Assembly: GCA_011319805.1 (NCBI GenBank)
Contig: SJRY01000228.1
Location: forward strand, 1,116,001-1,180,000
DNA from: Macrocybe gigantea
Taxonomy: Eukaryota > Basidiomycota > Agaricomycetes > Agaricales > Callistosporiaceae
DNA: 64,000 nt
Direction: 5' to 3'
A program made the position numbers and the translations under genes. The notes beneath the pieces were generated by a model. It had not been told where the DNA came from. It did not search any database and saw only the letters and a list, made by a program, of their open reading frames with translations. This document shows, piece after piece, positions 47,311 through 60,528 of this stretch (the stretch's first letter is position 1; each line of letters starts with the position of its first letter).

Positions 47311-49823
47311 ATGAAGAATCTTAAGAAGACCCTTGTCAGTCTCATAGATTCCGCTCTGCTCTGATCTCTGTTTATCATATCCTTCGTAACAGCTCAACAG
47401 GAAGAGTTCGCAGGACTCAAGCTCTTCCAAAAAGGAGTCCAAATCAAATAGCAGCAATTCTTCTGCTGTCCCTCCTCCTCATCCGCTGAATACGTCCAAG
47501 CCGCTGCCACACCCTGCTTCTTCCGCGTCTAATCATACAACTACTAGCTCATATGTTTCGTCTTCCCAAAGTTCGCCCTCGTCGAATAGGTCCGGCTCTC
47601 CTGTCTCCGTTGGTCGCCACACACCTGATCGCCGATCACCCGGTGAAGGAGGTTCACCTGCACCTCCAATCGTCGTCGTCAGTCCTGAAGCACCGCCCGA
47701 AAATCCCCATCGCGCACCTCACACCGTCGGCTCATACACAAGTGCTCCAGATAAACACCCTTCTTTGGAACACTCCAATGCCACGCCACCTCGTGCCTCG
47801 ACTCTGAATCGTCTTCGGCCCGGTCCCAAGGACACCATTCCTATGGTCGGTAAGCCTCCGCGGAAACAACGAAGCAGCCGCTTTGTCGTGACAGAGAAAG
47901 TCGAAATCGAGCGCCTTCCGCCTTTCATGGGTATGTGTTATAAATATCACTCATTTTCATTTTCATCTTTACAGATCTGTTCATGCGCAGAAACACCCCC
48001 ATCGAAAGGCCACACCTGTTTTTAAAGAAATTGCATCAATGCCGCGTGTTGTTCGATTTCAACGACGCCAGTTCAGACCTCAAAGGTAAACAAATAAAAT
48101 CGCAAACGTTGCAAGAAATGTTGGAGTACATCACTACACAACGTGGAGTAATAACTGATAACATATACCCCGAGGTGGTCAACATGGTGCGTTTGATTAA
48201 TTCTGTATATGAATGCATCCTAAACGCTCGTCCAGTTTGCTGCCAACCTCTTTCGATCAATACCCCCTCCGTCAATCCAACCGGAGACGCTTTCGATCCT
48301 GAAGAAGATGAGCCTGTTCTCGAATTGGCCTGGCCTCATCTTCATATTGTTTATGAATTTTTCCTGCGATTTGTCGAAAGCCCGGACTTCAACACGAATC
48401 TAGCAAAACGATATGTTGATCAATCATTCGTTCTCAACCTTCTCGAACTCTTTGACTCGGAAGACCCACGGGAACGTGATTTCCTCAAGACGACATTGCA
48501 CCGAATCTATGGCAAGTTCCTCAATCTGCGCGCCTTCATCCGCAGGTCCATAAACAATGTCTTCTTTCATTTCATCTACGAAACCGAGAGGCATAATGGC
48601 ATTGCCGAATTGCTGGAGATTTTGGGCTCCATCATAAACGGGTTTGCCCTGCCACTCAAAGAAGAGCACAAGATCTTCCTCACGCGAGTGCTCCTTCCTT
48701 TGCACAAAGTCAAGAGTCTGTCTCTATATCATCCGCAGCTAGCGTATTGCGTTGTCCAATTCCTTGAGAAGGACCCTTCGCTTGCTGAAGAGGTTATGAT
48801 GGGACTGCTGAAGTATTGGCCAAAAGTCAATTCGCCCAAGGAGGTCATGTTCCTCAATGAAGTCGAAGAAGTCCTCGATGTTACAGATCCAGCCGAATTT
48901 CAGAAGATTCAAGTCGCCTTGTTCCAGCAGTTGGGTAAATGCATCAACAGCCAACACTTCCAGGTCGCAGAGCGCGCACTGCTCTATTGGAACAATGAAT
49001 ATGTTGTGAACCTCATGAGCGAAAACCTGTCTGTCATTCTTCCCATCGTATTTCCGGCTTTGTATACGAATTCAAAGTCGCACTGGAACCGGTTAGTTTT
49101 CTTTGTTAATTCTTTTCGACAAAACACGCCCCAACTTAAATCTCTAGGACAATCCATGGCATGGTGTATAACGCCCTGAAACTCTTCATGGAAATCAATC
49201 CTGACCTATTTGATGAGTCTATGCGGCAGTACAAGCAGAAGAGATTAGAGTCAGTTTTGCCATCGCCAGGAATTCAGCTGAGCTAATTGAGACCATAGAG
49301 AACAACAGCGCGCTGCAGAGAGGTATGAAGCATGGCAGAAGATGCGAGAGCAAGCTCTGCGCAATGTTGGCGGGAAACTACCCCAGAATTATACAGAAAT
49401 TCCACATCCGCCTCCTCCTCCTCCTCCTCCGATTGATGACAATGACATCCTGGACCTATCCATGGAGCTGAATGCAGCTTCAATTGATGATGTTCCGGGT
49501 GACCTTGACGAACATGGCATCGAGAGGGTGCCAATGGCAGATCCAGGTTTGGATGTAGGTGACCGTACATGAACTTTCATTGCCTTCTGACTTGAATATT
49601 TACCAGCGTCCCGTGCCTGACGTGGGAGACCATCCGCCGACAAGTCCAGGCATGCACTCCCGCCGCAAAAGCGTCTTGCCTGGTAAGCTGGATTCTGTCG
49701 TATGCTTTTACAATACTAATGCACCTCAAAGTGGATCCATCGGTCTTGCGGGACTTACAGGCTCACAGAAGCCTAGACGATAACCCGTCTGGGTCCTTTT
49801 CCTTGCACCTGAAAGGCTCGTAA
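47311..49823 (+). CDS. RTS1: PP2A regulatory subunit B56 (Rts1), one apparent 1-base deletion
   Basis: Targeting subunit of protein phosphatase 2A. Eight exons: 47311-47334, 47393-47930, 47975-48186, 48236-49091, 49148-49249, 49299-49554, 49607-49682 and 49732-49823. The N-terminus [14 protein letters not shown] and a Ser/Pro-rich tail are typical. The HEAT-like core has [91 protein letters not shown] and [23 protein letters not shown] run of prolines (about 49405-49435) follows. The exons sum to 2,156 bases. One base is missing near 48271, between SIPPP and NPTGDAFDP, where related proteins have a Val; with it the product is 718 residues. Confidence 0.88.
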
Positions 49824-50182
49824 GATCGTGCTTGGACATGAGTACCCTTCGAAATCATAGTTCATATACACCTTGTGGTACACCCTATATTCGTTCCTCC
49901 TCCTTTCTAGGCCCCGATATTACCGTTTTCTTCAATGTGCATGTGTTGTCCCCGGTTTCTGAAATGTAACGACCCGGCTGAGGTGCGTTCGAGAACATTA
50001 GAGTTGGACTCCGACTTCCTATGACGCATGTTCGTCACGTGTTAGCCAAAATTCCAGAGAGTTCGTCCAGATTCTGGTTAATTCCAAGTGCCGTATATAA
50101 GAATGTCTTGATTGCAAACACAAATTTTCACTGATCTTTTCGTCTGCACCCATTTCCGCTACATAATATCTCTCGATTCCTA
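49824..50182. other. Intergenic, Hsp70 promoter
   Basis: A 359-bp spacer that includes the 3' region of the B56 gene and the promoter of the Hsp70 gene, with the heat-shock-type element and TATA box listed separately. No gene is seen. Confidence 0.5.
50051..50100 (+). promoter_or_regulatory. Heat-shock-element-like array and TATA box
   Basis: From 50051 the sequence runs as 5-bp blocks aTTCc, aGAGa, gTTCg, tCCAg, aTTCt, gGTTa, aTTCc: TTC half-sites in register every 10 bp, with degenerate GAA partners between. This is the nTTCnnGAAn layout bound by Hsf1, though imperfect. TATATAA lies at 50094-50100, 83 bp before the Hsp70 ATG. Both fit an inducible heat-shock promoter; function is inferred from the downstream gene. 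Confidence 0.6.
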
Positions 50183-52497
50183 ATGTCTTCATCCAAAGCT
50201 GTCGGTATTGATCTCGGCACCACTTACTCGTAAGATGGCCTTTTTATCGCTCTTATCGCAACTCATCGCCATTATAGCTGCGTTGGTGTCTGGCAGAATG
50301 ATCGCGTTGAGATCATTGCCAACGACCAAGGCAACCGAACGACGCCATCGTATGTGTCTTTCACCGAGACCGAACGTCTTATCGGTGATGCCGCCAAAAA
50401 TCAAGTGGCCATGAATCCTCACAATACGTACGTTTTTTTTGGCATGTAGAGTTTGCTTCGATTCATTCATACCTTACCTAGCGTTTTTGACGCCAAACGT
50501 TTAATCGGTCGCAAATTCGATGATGCCGAGGTCCAGGCAGACATCAAGCATTTCCCCTTCAAAGTCTTGAATAAGGATGGAAAGCCCTACATCAAAGTCG
50601 AGTATCGCGGAGAGGAGAAGACCTTTGTAAGCATTCTTCTTTTCTGGCCAGCTCTAAATTAGGTTGACCAGTTTTTTTTCTAGTCGCCTGAGGAAATTTC
50701 GTCGATGGTTCTCCTTAAGATGAAGGAGACGGCCGAGTCGTACCTCGGCACTCAAGTCACAAACGCGGTCGTCACTGTCCCTGCGTATTTCAACGATTCT
50801 CAACGTCAAGCCACGAAGGACGCTGGGACGATTTCCGGGCTCAACGTACTCCGTATCATCAACGAACCAACCGCAGCCGCCATTGCCTATGGCCTTGATA
50901 AGAAAGTGTCTGGCGAACGTAACGTTTTGATTTTTGATCTTGGCGGTGGAACATTCGATGTTTCTCTCCTGACGATTGAAGAGGGTATTTTCGAAGTCAA
51001 GGCTACCGCCGGCGACACTCATCTGGGTGGCGAGGACTTCGACAACCGGCTTGTTAACCACTTTATTCAAGAGTTCAAGCGCAAGCACAAGAAAGGCATG
51101 TTTTCCCCTTGTGCGTTGAAGTTCTTTACTGATCTGACTGTGCAGATATGTCGTCAAACCCCCGTGCTGTCCGTCGCCTCCGCACCGCTTGCGAGCGTGC
51201 GAAGCGCACTCTGTCGTCCGCCACTCAGACTTCTATTGAAATCGACTCACTCTACGAGGGTATCGATTTCTACACCTCCCTTACGCGCGCAAGATTCGAG
51301 GAACTGTGCCAAGATCTCTTCCGTAGCACTCTCGAGCCTGTCGAGAAGGTTCTCCGTGATTCCAAGATCGATAAAGCTAACGTGCATGAAATTGTTTTGG
51401 TCGGTGGCTCGACGCGTATCCCCCGCATCGTGAAGTTGGTGTCCGACTTCTTCAATGGCAAAGAGCCCAACAAGAGCATAAATCCCGATGAAGCCGTAGC
51501 ATATGGTGCCGCCGTACAGGCTGCCATCCTGTCTGGCGATACTTCCGAGAAGACTCAAGATTTGCTCTTGCTCGATGTTGCCCCTCTGTCACTTGGGTAA
51601 GTCTTCCATCTTTAACCGCTTTCACCTTCGTTTCCTGACGTTGTTTATAGTATCGAAACTGCTGGAGGTGTCATGACCGCGCTAATCAAGCGCAACACAA
51701 CTGTTCCTACGAAAAAGTCCGAGATCTTCTCGACGTACTCGGACAACCAACCCGGAGTCCTCATTCAAGTCTACGAGGGCGAACGCGCTCGAACCAAGGA
51801 CAACAACCTCCTTGGCAAATTTGAGCTTTCAGGAATTCCGCCCGCGCCTCGTGGTGTTCCTCAAATTGAAGTGACCTTCGACATCGATGCTAACGGTATC
51901 TTGAACGTGTCTGCCTCCGATAAGACGACGGGCAAGTCGAACCGCATCACGATTACGAACGACAAGGGACGTCTGTCCAAGGAAGAAATTGAGCGTATGG
52001 TCCAGGAAGCGGAGAGGTACAAAGGTAAGACGTTAATGGTCGTGGTTGTGGACGAAACTTTTCCTTACCATCGTCTTTAATAGCCGAGGATGAGGCCGCT
52101 GCATCTCGTATCACCGCGAAGAACGGTCTGGAGTCATACGCCTACAATCTCCGTAACTCTATCAATGATGAGAAGTTGGCCGGCAAATTTGATCCCGCAG
52201 ACAAGTCCAAACTTGAGACGGCTGTGAATGAGGCTATTTCATGGCTCGACAACTCTCAGGAGGCCTCGAAAGAAGAGTACGAAGACAAGCAAAAGGAACT
52301 CGAAGGCATTGCCAAGTACGTTGTTTTTCGTCCTGCATTCGTTGCTGCGGTACTGATCAGGTTTTAGCCCCATCATGCAAAAACTTTACAGTGCTGGAGG
52401 TGCACCTGGAGGGTTCCCCGGTGCTGCAGGCGGCGCTCCTGGCGGATTCCCCGGCGCAGCTGGCGAAGAGGGCCCAAGTGTCGAGGAAGTTGACTAA
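50183..52497 (+). CDS. SSA1: Cytosolic Hsp70 (Ssa type)
   Basis: ATP-driven chaperone. Eight exons: 50183-50229, 50278-50427, 50482-50626, 50684-51095, 51146-51596, 51651-52024, 52084-52315 and 52368-52497 (646 residues). Nucleotide-binding domain: [61 protein letters not shown] and LVGGSTRIP. Substrate domain: [16 protein letters not shown] and [23 protein letters not shown] repeat near the end and the terminal EEVD, which binds TPR co-chaperones, show that it is cytosolic. Intron 51096-51145 has a GC donor (gcatgt): only this junction gives the conserved [14 protein letters not shown]. Confidence 0.97.
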
Positions 52498-53376
52498 ACG
52501 GACGCCTCAACTGGAATGTTTTTGTGATACATGCATCGTAATGAGGTTGATGGCGGTCTTATAAATAATGACATTTGTATGCTATATCATCGGTAGAAGC
52601 AATTTGAATTTTCTTTACACTCTCTCCAATGTATATTATTAACAGTAAATCAATTTGTCGTGCATCGTACATCCCAACGGCTAACAAAGGCGACCGGAGT
52701 TCACGGAACACGACGATGGATCGTGAGTTAGTCAGGCCTCACTTCTTTAGAGTTCACCTTCTTTCTCCATTCCGCCCAAACATCTCACGGAGTGAAACCA
52801 TGAATTTCGCCCCCCCTCCTCGTTAGGGAGGATTGCTCGATGATCTGCTGGTGCGCGCTGTGTTTCATGCAAAGGGTCTGTATGGGGTTAGACGCCTTCA
52901 AGGCACTAGCTATACGACGAGCAGCTTGGCCAGTTCATGTTTATGGTAACGGCGTCAATCTGTGCTTCCCCAGCGCCAATCGCCGATGGATCGTCAGCCG
53001 GCATCCAAGCAGCCCTTTGTCACGAAAGACACCGTCCACGTCGGCATGAACTAGGGTCAAAAGATAACGAAACGTTCGGCCGCGAGCATGCCGTTTGGAC
53101 TTCATCAACAAGAAGCATTTAAAGGTCCAAGAGCGCCGACCGGTTCCTTTTCCTCCGGTCCACTGCCTCAGATCAACTGAACTCTGACAGCTCTACCCCG
53201 CTCCACTCAACCCCATATCCAACTGACATCGTTACCTACGCAATGTTAGTCCAAATCATACTCTTCACTTGGAACATTGACACTTAGACCCTTTCCAGAT
53301 TCTGACAGCTTGTACTGTACAAGCAAGTACGCCATACTCACCCTCACGTCCAACCTGCTAAAGCGTGCTGTCTAGC
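52498..53376. other. Intergenic region
   Basis: This 879-bp stretch lies between the Hsp70 stop and the Zn2Cys6 regulator start. Short open frames occur but have no support. The 53150-53370 part is presumably the regulator's promoter. I see no repeat, tRNA or other structured element. Confidence 0.5.
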
Positions 53377-56148
53377 ATGCCCACATTGGTGGAAAATCGG
53401 AATTTCAGAGTAGCCGAAGTTGTAGATGACAGCGACAGCGTTGATGAACAGCCTGGACGTATAGCGAAACACGAGTCTCAGGGGATGTCAAAACTGTATG
53501 TATTTCATCTTCCTGTCTTCACAGCACTCATCGGTAGCAGACGGGCGGGTGCATGCGTTCACTGCAAGTCATTGAAGGCGGGTAGAAGCCACCCAAGCCC
53601 AGAACTTGATGTCAACCTAGATTTCTGATCGCCAGGTCAAATGCGAATTCAACCCTGGAGAAAAAGCGTGCCAAAGATGCCAAGCTGGAAACTATCAATG
53701 CATTGCTCGCAGCAGGAAAAAGCGCAAGCCAGCCCCGTGCGTTGATTTCCAACAACTGGTTGTCGGTTTAACGCTCATATTACCACACTGACACGAATCA
53801 AGAACCCATGAAGACCTTCAGGAGAAAGCCCATTATCAAGATCTACAAATACAAGCCCTTCTTCATCAGTTCGACAAAATGCGGGCAGATAACAAAGTGA
53901 AGACACGGTTGGATCGAACGCGAAATGCAGGAAATGGTACGTTACGAATTCATCCGCAACATTTGTGAGTTTAATAGGTATTTCAGAACATATACCGTCC
54001 GATCGTGCAGTACTCCGATGGACAACCAAGGATGTATCGGTCGAGTCCGCTGTAACGACTTATTTCTCTTCCAGTAAGACTCGTCCTCGTGCCTCCTTCT
54101 AAGAGTCTGACCATCGTCTTAGGCAATGGGTTCACCCCTTTAACCGTGCCAGATGTCGTGAAGTTTTGTTTGCTGTATCCTGAAGACATCTTGAAGTTGT
54201 TTTCAATGTATGTTCTGTTAGTCGTACAAAGGGATATCGTCGCTTACTCCATGGGTTAGATTTTTTGAAAGAATCAACGTACTTAGTTTGCCTTATCAAC
54301 CCAACGCACATCTAACTTGACATATATACAGCCGTTTTTCTCCATTCTGGATCCAGAATTACATACACCACAATATCTTATCTGGACATGTCCTTTCCTG
54401 TTCACCGTCAGTGAGTACAGACCTGTTTCCCTGTTGAACATGGGCTTAAATGAACAGTTTGCGCTGTCGCTTCACGCTATTACACTACCCGACCAAATTT
54501 ATATCCTGTTGCTATGGAGTTTGCGAGGGACGCAGCGGGCCTGGCGCTCATTGATGGCTCAAAGAGTGTCGACGTTTGCCAGGCATATCTCCTGATGGGT
54601 GTATACCCTGTGCCGAAGAAGAAATGGACTGAAGATCGGAGTTGGTTACTAATGGGTGTCGCGATTCGGTAACTGTCAGCCCCAGAAAATAGCTTCATAC
54701 ACTAATTCGATCTATGTATTTCTACAGTATGGCCGTCGAGTTAGAATTGAACCAGCCCCCGCCGCCCGACTGTGATGAAAGGGAGCAGCTCAACAGGACA
54801 CGGACGTGGTTGAACTGTTATTGCGTTGACGGTTCACACGCAATACAATTCGGAAAGATGCCCATGCTGCGTTTGGACGACTATCTTGCTCGCAACTCTT
54901 CAGAATGGTACCGGTGCTCGTCGCTGAATATCCCTTTTGATATCCATCTCTGCGCTTACGTTCAAATCATACTCATCGTGGCTGAATGGCGTTCTCGCGT
55001 CAAGGAGCATTTGCAACAAGGGAGAACGATGGTCTGTCCATTACATCTCCTAGAGGGGTGACGTCTAACAGATGAACATAGGAGCTGGTCGCTGCGGTCA
55101 TGGAGACTCAGACCAGACTTTCTCGAGAGATGTCAAAATGGGTCAAAGCCTACGCCGAAGATTACAACTCTAATCGTGAGCAGTGCACTAGTTTTGTGGG
55201 AGTATCGATCTTGAATGCATCAGCTCTGGCTATCTGTTCCTATAGGGGGAACACGACACAGATGTGTGTTTTGCGTTTTTCTTGTACTGGGCCATGTTCA
55301 TGATCCCTCTAGGATTACATCCTATCTCCGGCTGGTCGTATTGGCAACCGGATTTCAAGAACTTGCCAAGAATGGCCTGTCAAGAGACTCTGAAATAGTC
55401 GCAAAATCAGTCGAAGCCGCCCAGGAGGTAATCCAGATCATGGTAGAACGGCTATACCCGACCGGGAATCTGCGATATGCTATGGAGGCGCACTTTCTTT
55501 ACGTTTCGTTCGCAGCGGCGTTCTTGATCAATGTAAGCAGAAAATTTGAAACGTTTCGGTCGCTAACGGGCACGATCTTTGACATTTTAGCTGCTTCGGC
55601 CCAAGTTTCTCCCTCTATTAGACGAAAATCAGCAACAGGGGATTACGATGGTCGTCGATCGGCTAATTCATATCCTGGGTTCCAAAAATGTGGCGCTAGA
55701 CGGACGGCATACTCCTGCCTTATACTCCAAATTCTTGTCAGCATTACTTGCCAGGCATGTCAGAAGGCAATCACGACCCGAATCTCCTGCTACAGAAGGC
55801 GAGTTAAACGCTGCAACATATCATGGGATCCACGAACAATCCGCATACTCAACCCTTTATTCGTGGCCTGATGTCGTGCATAACGAGCCACCCGAGAGCC
55901 AAACTTCGTTCTTTGGAGAAGCGCCAACACACGAAGTATACGCAAACGGCGAGGCTGACATGGACTTCAGTTTATCGCACTTCGTAAAGACAGTCACTCA
56001 AGAGTTACCGCCTCCACCGCCAACAGTTATGCAAGGCTCACATGCGATGGGTGCAAGCGGAAGTCAACTGGACGCGTGGAATCAATGGAGTCCGCAAGGA
56101 AAGTGGGCGATGAATGGAGCATCACCTTTTCAAGATTTGTGGATGTGA
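53377..56148 (+). CDS. Zn2Cys6 transcription factor with fungal_trans domain
   Basis: Fourteen exons: 53377-53495, 53538-53577, 53636-53736, 53803-53936, 53987-54073, 54123-54207, 54260-54278, 54332-54410, 54458-54668, 54728-55031, 55082-55175, 55224-55263, 55313-55532 and 55591-56148 (696 residues). The zinc cluster near residues 43-70 reads GACVHCKSLKVKCEFNPGEK and then CQRCQAGNYQC, six cysteines. A coiled coil (EDLQEKAHYQDLQIQALLHQ) for dimerisation follows. The middle-homology region includes SIFFERINPFFSILDPELHT, WTCPFLFTVICAVASRYY and GLALIDGSKSVDVCQAYLLM. The C-terminus is acidic and aromatic. Intron 53578-53635 needs a GC donor (gcgggt). The 55176-55312 exon set is the least certain. 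Target genes are unknown. Confidence 0.87.
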
Positions 56149-56246
56149 TAAACTACGTAATACTACCATATACTATATCTGGATTTAGTGGAACGTGACA
56201 AGAATATCGATCATGTGACCGTCATCACACAACGCGTTTCTGGTGG

Positions 56247-59200
56247 ATGCATCACCGCATGTCCTACTTTCAACCAACTCGCGCATCCCCGCCGTCGCGG
56301 CCGGTTAGCATCGTCGACCATGCACTAGCAGCCGACACCTCACGAGTCTCGATCTCATCCACAGTTGAGAATCTGGGCTTGACCCAGGATGACATAGAGC
56401 TCATCGACGCCGTCATCCAACGAGCTGGTCCCTCGGCTACAACATTTCTTACCGTCTTTAAAGCTTACAACGATATTTTGGCTGAACGCGGATTGGATCC
56501 TCACGAAGTCCTTTACTATGGCAAACTGCTCAAAATTGGGACTCTCAAGGGAAACGACTGGGGCGGCAAGTGGACTTTGGTGAAAACGCAACTTGGCCAG
56601 AGCTTGAACTTGAAACAGTCACTTGCACCCACGTGTAAAGACTCAACCACCACTAATGCATACAAAGGTATACTCAAACACGGTCAGGAAGGGCCACGCT
56701 CTTCCCATCTCGCCAGTCGCCGGCCACGAGCCCCCTTCGCATCGGAGACGAAAGGCGTGAAATCGGTCGCCTACACGCCAGACAAACATCGGGAGTCGGA
56801 GACATCGAAAGACGCCAACATCACCGGCCGTCGCGCTTTCCGTCCACCGAAGCACGACGCTCGCTTTGCCAGTGGCAGAACATACCATCAAACACCGTCA
56901 GATGAAGAATCACCCCGCACGGCTCAACAGTTAGCCGCAAACGCTCGCAGGACCATTGCGCTGGCGAGAGAGCGTGGAGGCAGTGTAGTGAACGAAGATG
57001 AGGCATGGAATAAGATAAAGATGGAACGAGATGAGAAGGAGGCTGGTCAGTACTACAATGATCGAATTTTAGAACGTTGTTGGGCAGTTTGGAGGTCAGG
57101 GTTCGACTGGATTCATGTAAGCATATCCTTCTTCAGTTTGACGTCGTTTCTCATACGACCAATCAGACAACGCATCGTCAAATCTTGGAAGCCCGTGACA
57201 ATCTGATCCTTCGTCGCTACCTACAGAAATGGAGGATCATCCGGGCATCAAGAAGGGAATGGGAGAATCTTGCCATTCAATTTTCCAATCGGAAATCCTC
57301 CCAGCGAGTTTTAGACCTCTGGAACAAGAAATGGAAAGAAACAAGACAGCTGAAGTGGCGACAAGAGATGCGCTCGAAGCTCCAAGTCATCCGAACGAGA
57401 CGAGAAACGAAGATTTGCAAGGATGCATGGGCGAAATGGCGACAATCTTATCGTTCCCATTTATCTGATCAACTTTACTCAGAACGTCTCATCCTTCGGA
57501 GCCTCAGTCAATGGAAATCGCGGCTCTTTGGTATTTTTGAGATGGAAATACAAGCTGACGAGTTCCATGATGGTGTACTCCAGCGGGTGATGCACAGATG
57601 CTGGCTCCGTTGGAAAGCTAGCCTTGAAATGCGAAGTACAGAACATCTAATGATCGACCGGGTCGATCGAAGGATCATGAGGCTCGCCTTGGAAAAATGG
57701 CAGGATACCATGTTCGTCATTATTCATTTCTCTGACTTCGATCTTCTTATTTGAATGTTCGCAGTCGTATTCGCCATAAAGCAGATGCACTACATAACGT
57801 GTGGCTCATGAAGAGGAGTCTCGGTCAGTGGAAGGCTGCGAGAGATAGAATAAAGGTAGGTCTACATTCCCGACTCCGAAAAGTCTACTCAATCATAAAA
57901 CACGACAGACATTGGAAAAACGAGCTATTAAACATGTCTCTCGACAGGATGCTGTACTTTTGCGTGCCATTGTCAGAGTATGGAAAGCTAAAGAGCGCGG
58001 CAACCTTCTAGAGCGTGTCAAACTTTCCCGGATAGTCAAAAGCACATGGAACGTATGGCGAGAACGCCTACAGACAATACAACGTCATGAACGTAAGTCG
58101 AGTTGTAGCAGTTGAATTCACGACTCACGATTATTTCATGCACAGGATTGGCTGTCGACTTCGCAGCAAGAAGGGATTCAGCGATAGTTCAGTCAGCCTT
58201 CATTCAATGGAACGGTTTGCGCATCATGCACCTGAATGCGTATTCTTTCGCCGCACAATATCATGCTGCACAACTGAGCTATCGGATTGTCCTGACTTGG
58301 CGAATCCAGTTACGCAAAAGGCGCAAACTTCTTCGGCTTGCAAAAGTCGCCGACAAGTTCTTCGCCGTTCGTCGTGCATGGAGGACCTGGGTAGTTGCGG
58401 TCAAATTGAAACTGTTAGAGAAGCGTCTCCGGCAATTCGAGTTACGGTGTGTTGTCCGTACCTTCCAAGGTATGTTCCTTCCATTGCGCGTCGAGCGCCG
58501 TGTCCGACATTTTGTAGCATGGCAGCAACGTGCACGGCGGAATACACAGCTCCGGGTGGCGGAGATAGAAATGCAGAGCCGTGTTGAAAAGGTTCGCTGG
58601 ACACGTTACATCTCACCGCATCTTCGCTGACTGTTTGCCTAGCGCGTCCTCGGTGGAGCCCTAGCGCGATGGACTAATGCTGTCATTAAAATCAAACTCA
58701 CAGAACTCGAAGTTACTCAAAAATATGGCATGAGTATCCAACAGTGCGTGCTATAACCCTATACCGCAACGTTACATTCTTCAACTAATCGTCTGTCTCC
58801 AGCATCGCATTCAAGAAATGGAGACATGTTCACTCCCGTCATGCCGAAGAGTTGAGCCTCATGGAGAGTTATCAGCTTGTCAAGCGTGAAGGCACGCGTC
58901 CTGGCTCTCGCATTTATCAACTTAATCCCTGAATGACTTTGCAGAACTCATTCGTCGCCTGTTTTCTCGTTGGCTGGCGGTCGCCCGTGCGGCGCGTCAC
59001 AGGCGTGTAGCGTTGCAAGAAAAGGAAGAGCAGATCCGACTCGCGATATTGAACGTTGCATGGGAGAAGTGGAGGGACCGTTTCACCACTGAAAAACTCC
59101 GGCCGACGGTCAGTCCAAACGGAACGTTTGTTCTGCACAGATGTTGATTTCGATCATGGAAGGAACATCTCGTCATTGCGCAGACCCGGCAGAACAAGTT

Positions 59201-60036
59201 ATTCCGTGCGTTCGGGATATGGCACTCTAAAACGAAGGCAAGCCAGACTTTGCTTAGCTTGAGATCTTGTCTCTCACGAGTCAATTTCTGCAGTCCTTGC
59301 CCGCAATTCGGTTCCACGCAACACGATTAAAGTCCAAATATTTCAATATGTGGAGACAAGCGATGCCAAGAGCCTTGCAAATGCGGGCCGCGCGGGAGAG
59401 AGATAAGAAAGCTGTTTTGCGTGAGTTATCAGATGCCCTTACCAAGGGGCCTGAAGATAACGGAATTTCTGGCAGAAAAATATACAAAGCTATGGCTTGA
59501 AGCGCTGAGAACTAAGCTAGCTCTAAAAGCAGTAGCGTAAGTCGCTCACAACTCGGATTACTAGTTCAAAAACTGACAATATCTAGTCGGCGAGATACCT
59601 ACGACTTCCGACAGCAACACCACGCCATTCGGCCATAACCCAACGCCCAACCTCCTTCACGCCTCCTAGCATGTGCCAGCGAGATAATGACGAGGAAGAC
59701 AAGACGGACGACGGAAAGTCTAACGACGGCTCCTCGTTTACTTCCAGCAGGCGCGCGGGGACAAGTGCAGGAAGATACTCGTACGATTTCCGGAGGCTAA
59801 AGCAAGGTGTCAGGAGTGTTTCGCCTCCCAAGATGCCCGAGGAAAGTCCAAAACGATCTCCGTTGCCATCCAGCGCCCCGAGGTACATAAGATTCAAAAA
59901 TCCTGTACAAATTACTGAAAATGCCGGGTCCTCCACGAGTGACAATGGCCGGTCGAGGTTGTGGAACGAGCTACGCCAAGTTCAACGAAAATATGCCACC
60001 TCCCCATCACCTGCTCGGGACGGTGATTCGTCCTGA
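56247..60036 (+). CDS. SFI1: Sfi1-like centrin-binding spindle-pole protein
   Basis: Long helical protein that binds a row of centrins at the spindle pole body half-bridge. Thirteen exons: 56247-57116, 57167-57711, 57765-57855, 57909-58092, 58146-58469, 58518-58591, 58643-58743, 58803-58891, 58945-59108, 59184-59237, 59294-59420, 59476-59536 and 59595-60036 (1,041 residues). After a 280-residue N-terminal domain, Trp-centred repeats recur about every 25-35 residues: RCWAVWRSG, RYLQKWRII, VLDLWNKKW, DAWAKWRQS, SLSQWKSR, CWLRWKAS, ALEKWQDT, SLGQWKAAR, IVRVWKAKE, TWNVWRERL and more. The C-terminus is Ser/Pro-rich with RLWNELRQVQRKY. Intron 59238-59293 has a GC donor (gcaagc). Intron 58470-58517 is stop-free; splicing it keeps the repeat spacing. 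Confidence 0.9.
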
Positions 60037-60131
60037 TGCGTCCATGGTCCTATTTATTAGTATATATGGCACACATGTATTTCATCTAGTTAGGGGAGCT
60101 CACTTGTTATACCAAGTCTAGTAAAGAACTT

Positions 60132-60409
60132 TCATGTATTGCGATAATACTGCCATCCTACCCAGTTGGCAATGACGAAATATGTGCCAGTCGGTATAAT
60201 GAACAGCGAAAAATACTTGTAGTGCGTATCAAGCGCAAGTGAATCTAAAAACTGATATGTCTGAGCCTGTTGATATCGCCAGCGCGTGGATGGGAACATA
60301 CGACAAAGCCGGTCAGCGGTAGGAAAGCACTGCCTAGGATAGCGTATCCGGCGACAGCAAAGAAGAGAGCGGAGAGAAAGACGATAGGATAGCCAGGATT
60401 GAGGTGCAT
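60132..60409 (-). CDS. PIGY: PIG-Y-like subunit of GPI-GlcNAc transferase
   Basis: A 74-residue membrane protein, exons 60409-60305 and 60251-60132. Two hydrophobic helices flank a short loop: PIVFLSALFFAVAGYAIL, then LPLTGFFLDSLALDTHYKYF, then FIIPTGTYFVIANWVGWQYY. The LPxTG-FLDSLA-D-x-YY loop and the final IP...NWxGWxxYRN match the PIG-Y/Eri1 pattern in order and length. PIG-Y belongs to the ER complex that starts GPI-anchor synthesis. In-frame sequence upstream (to 60550) would add 47 residues and overlap the neighbouring gene, so the short start is preferred. Family assignment is by memory of motifs and should be tested. Confidence 0.65.
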
Positions 60410-60528
60410 TGAACGACGATGGGTTGCCAGGAGGAATTTTATGGCACGTGCAAGACCTAACCGAAGGAAACCGCGCCGCCAGTCAACCAGTAGAACCTTG
60501 CTAGATACTGCTCCTTTCTCTCCTTGCG

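Noticed and set aside
59587..59638. An early stop for SFI1 at 59638
   Set aside because: Using the acceptor at 59594 instead of 59586 gives the phase that continues into the Ser/Pro-rich Sfi1-type C-terminus ending at 60036.
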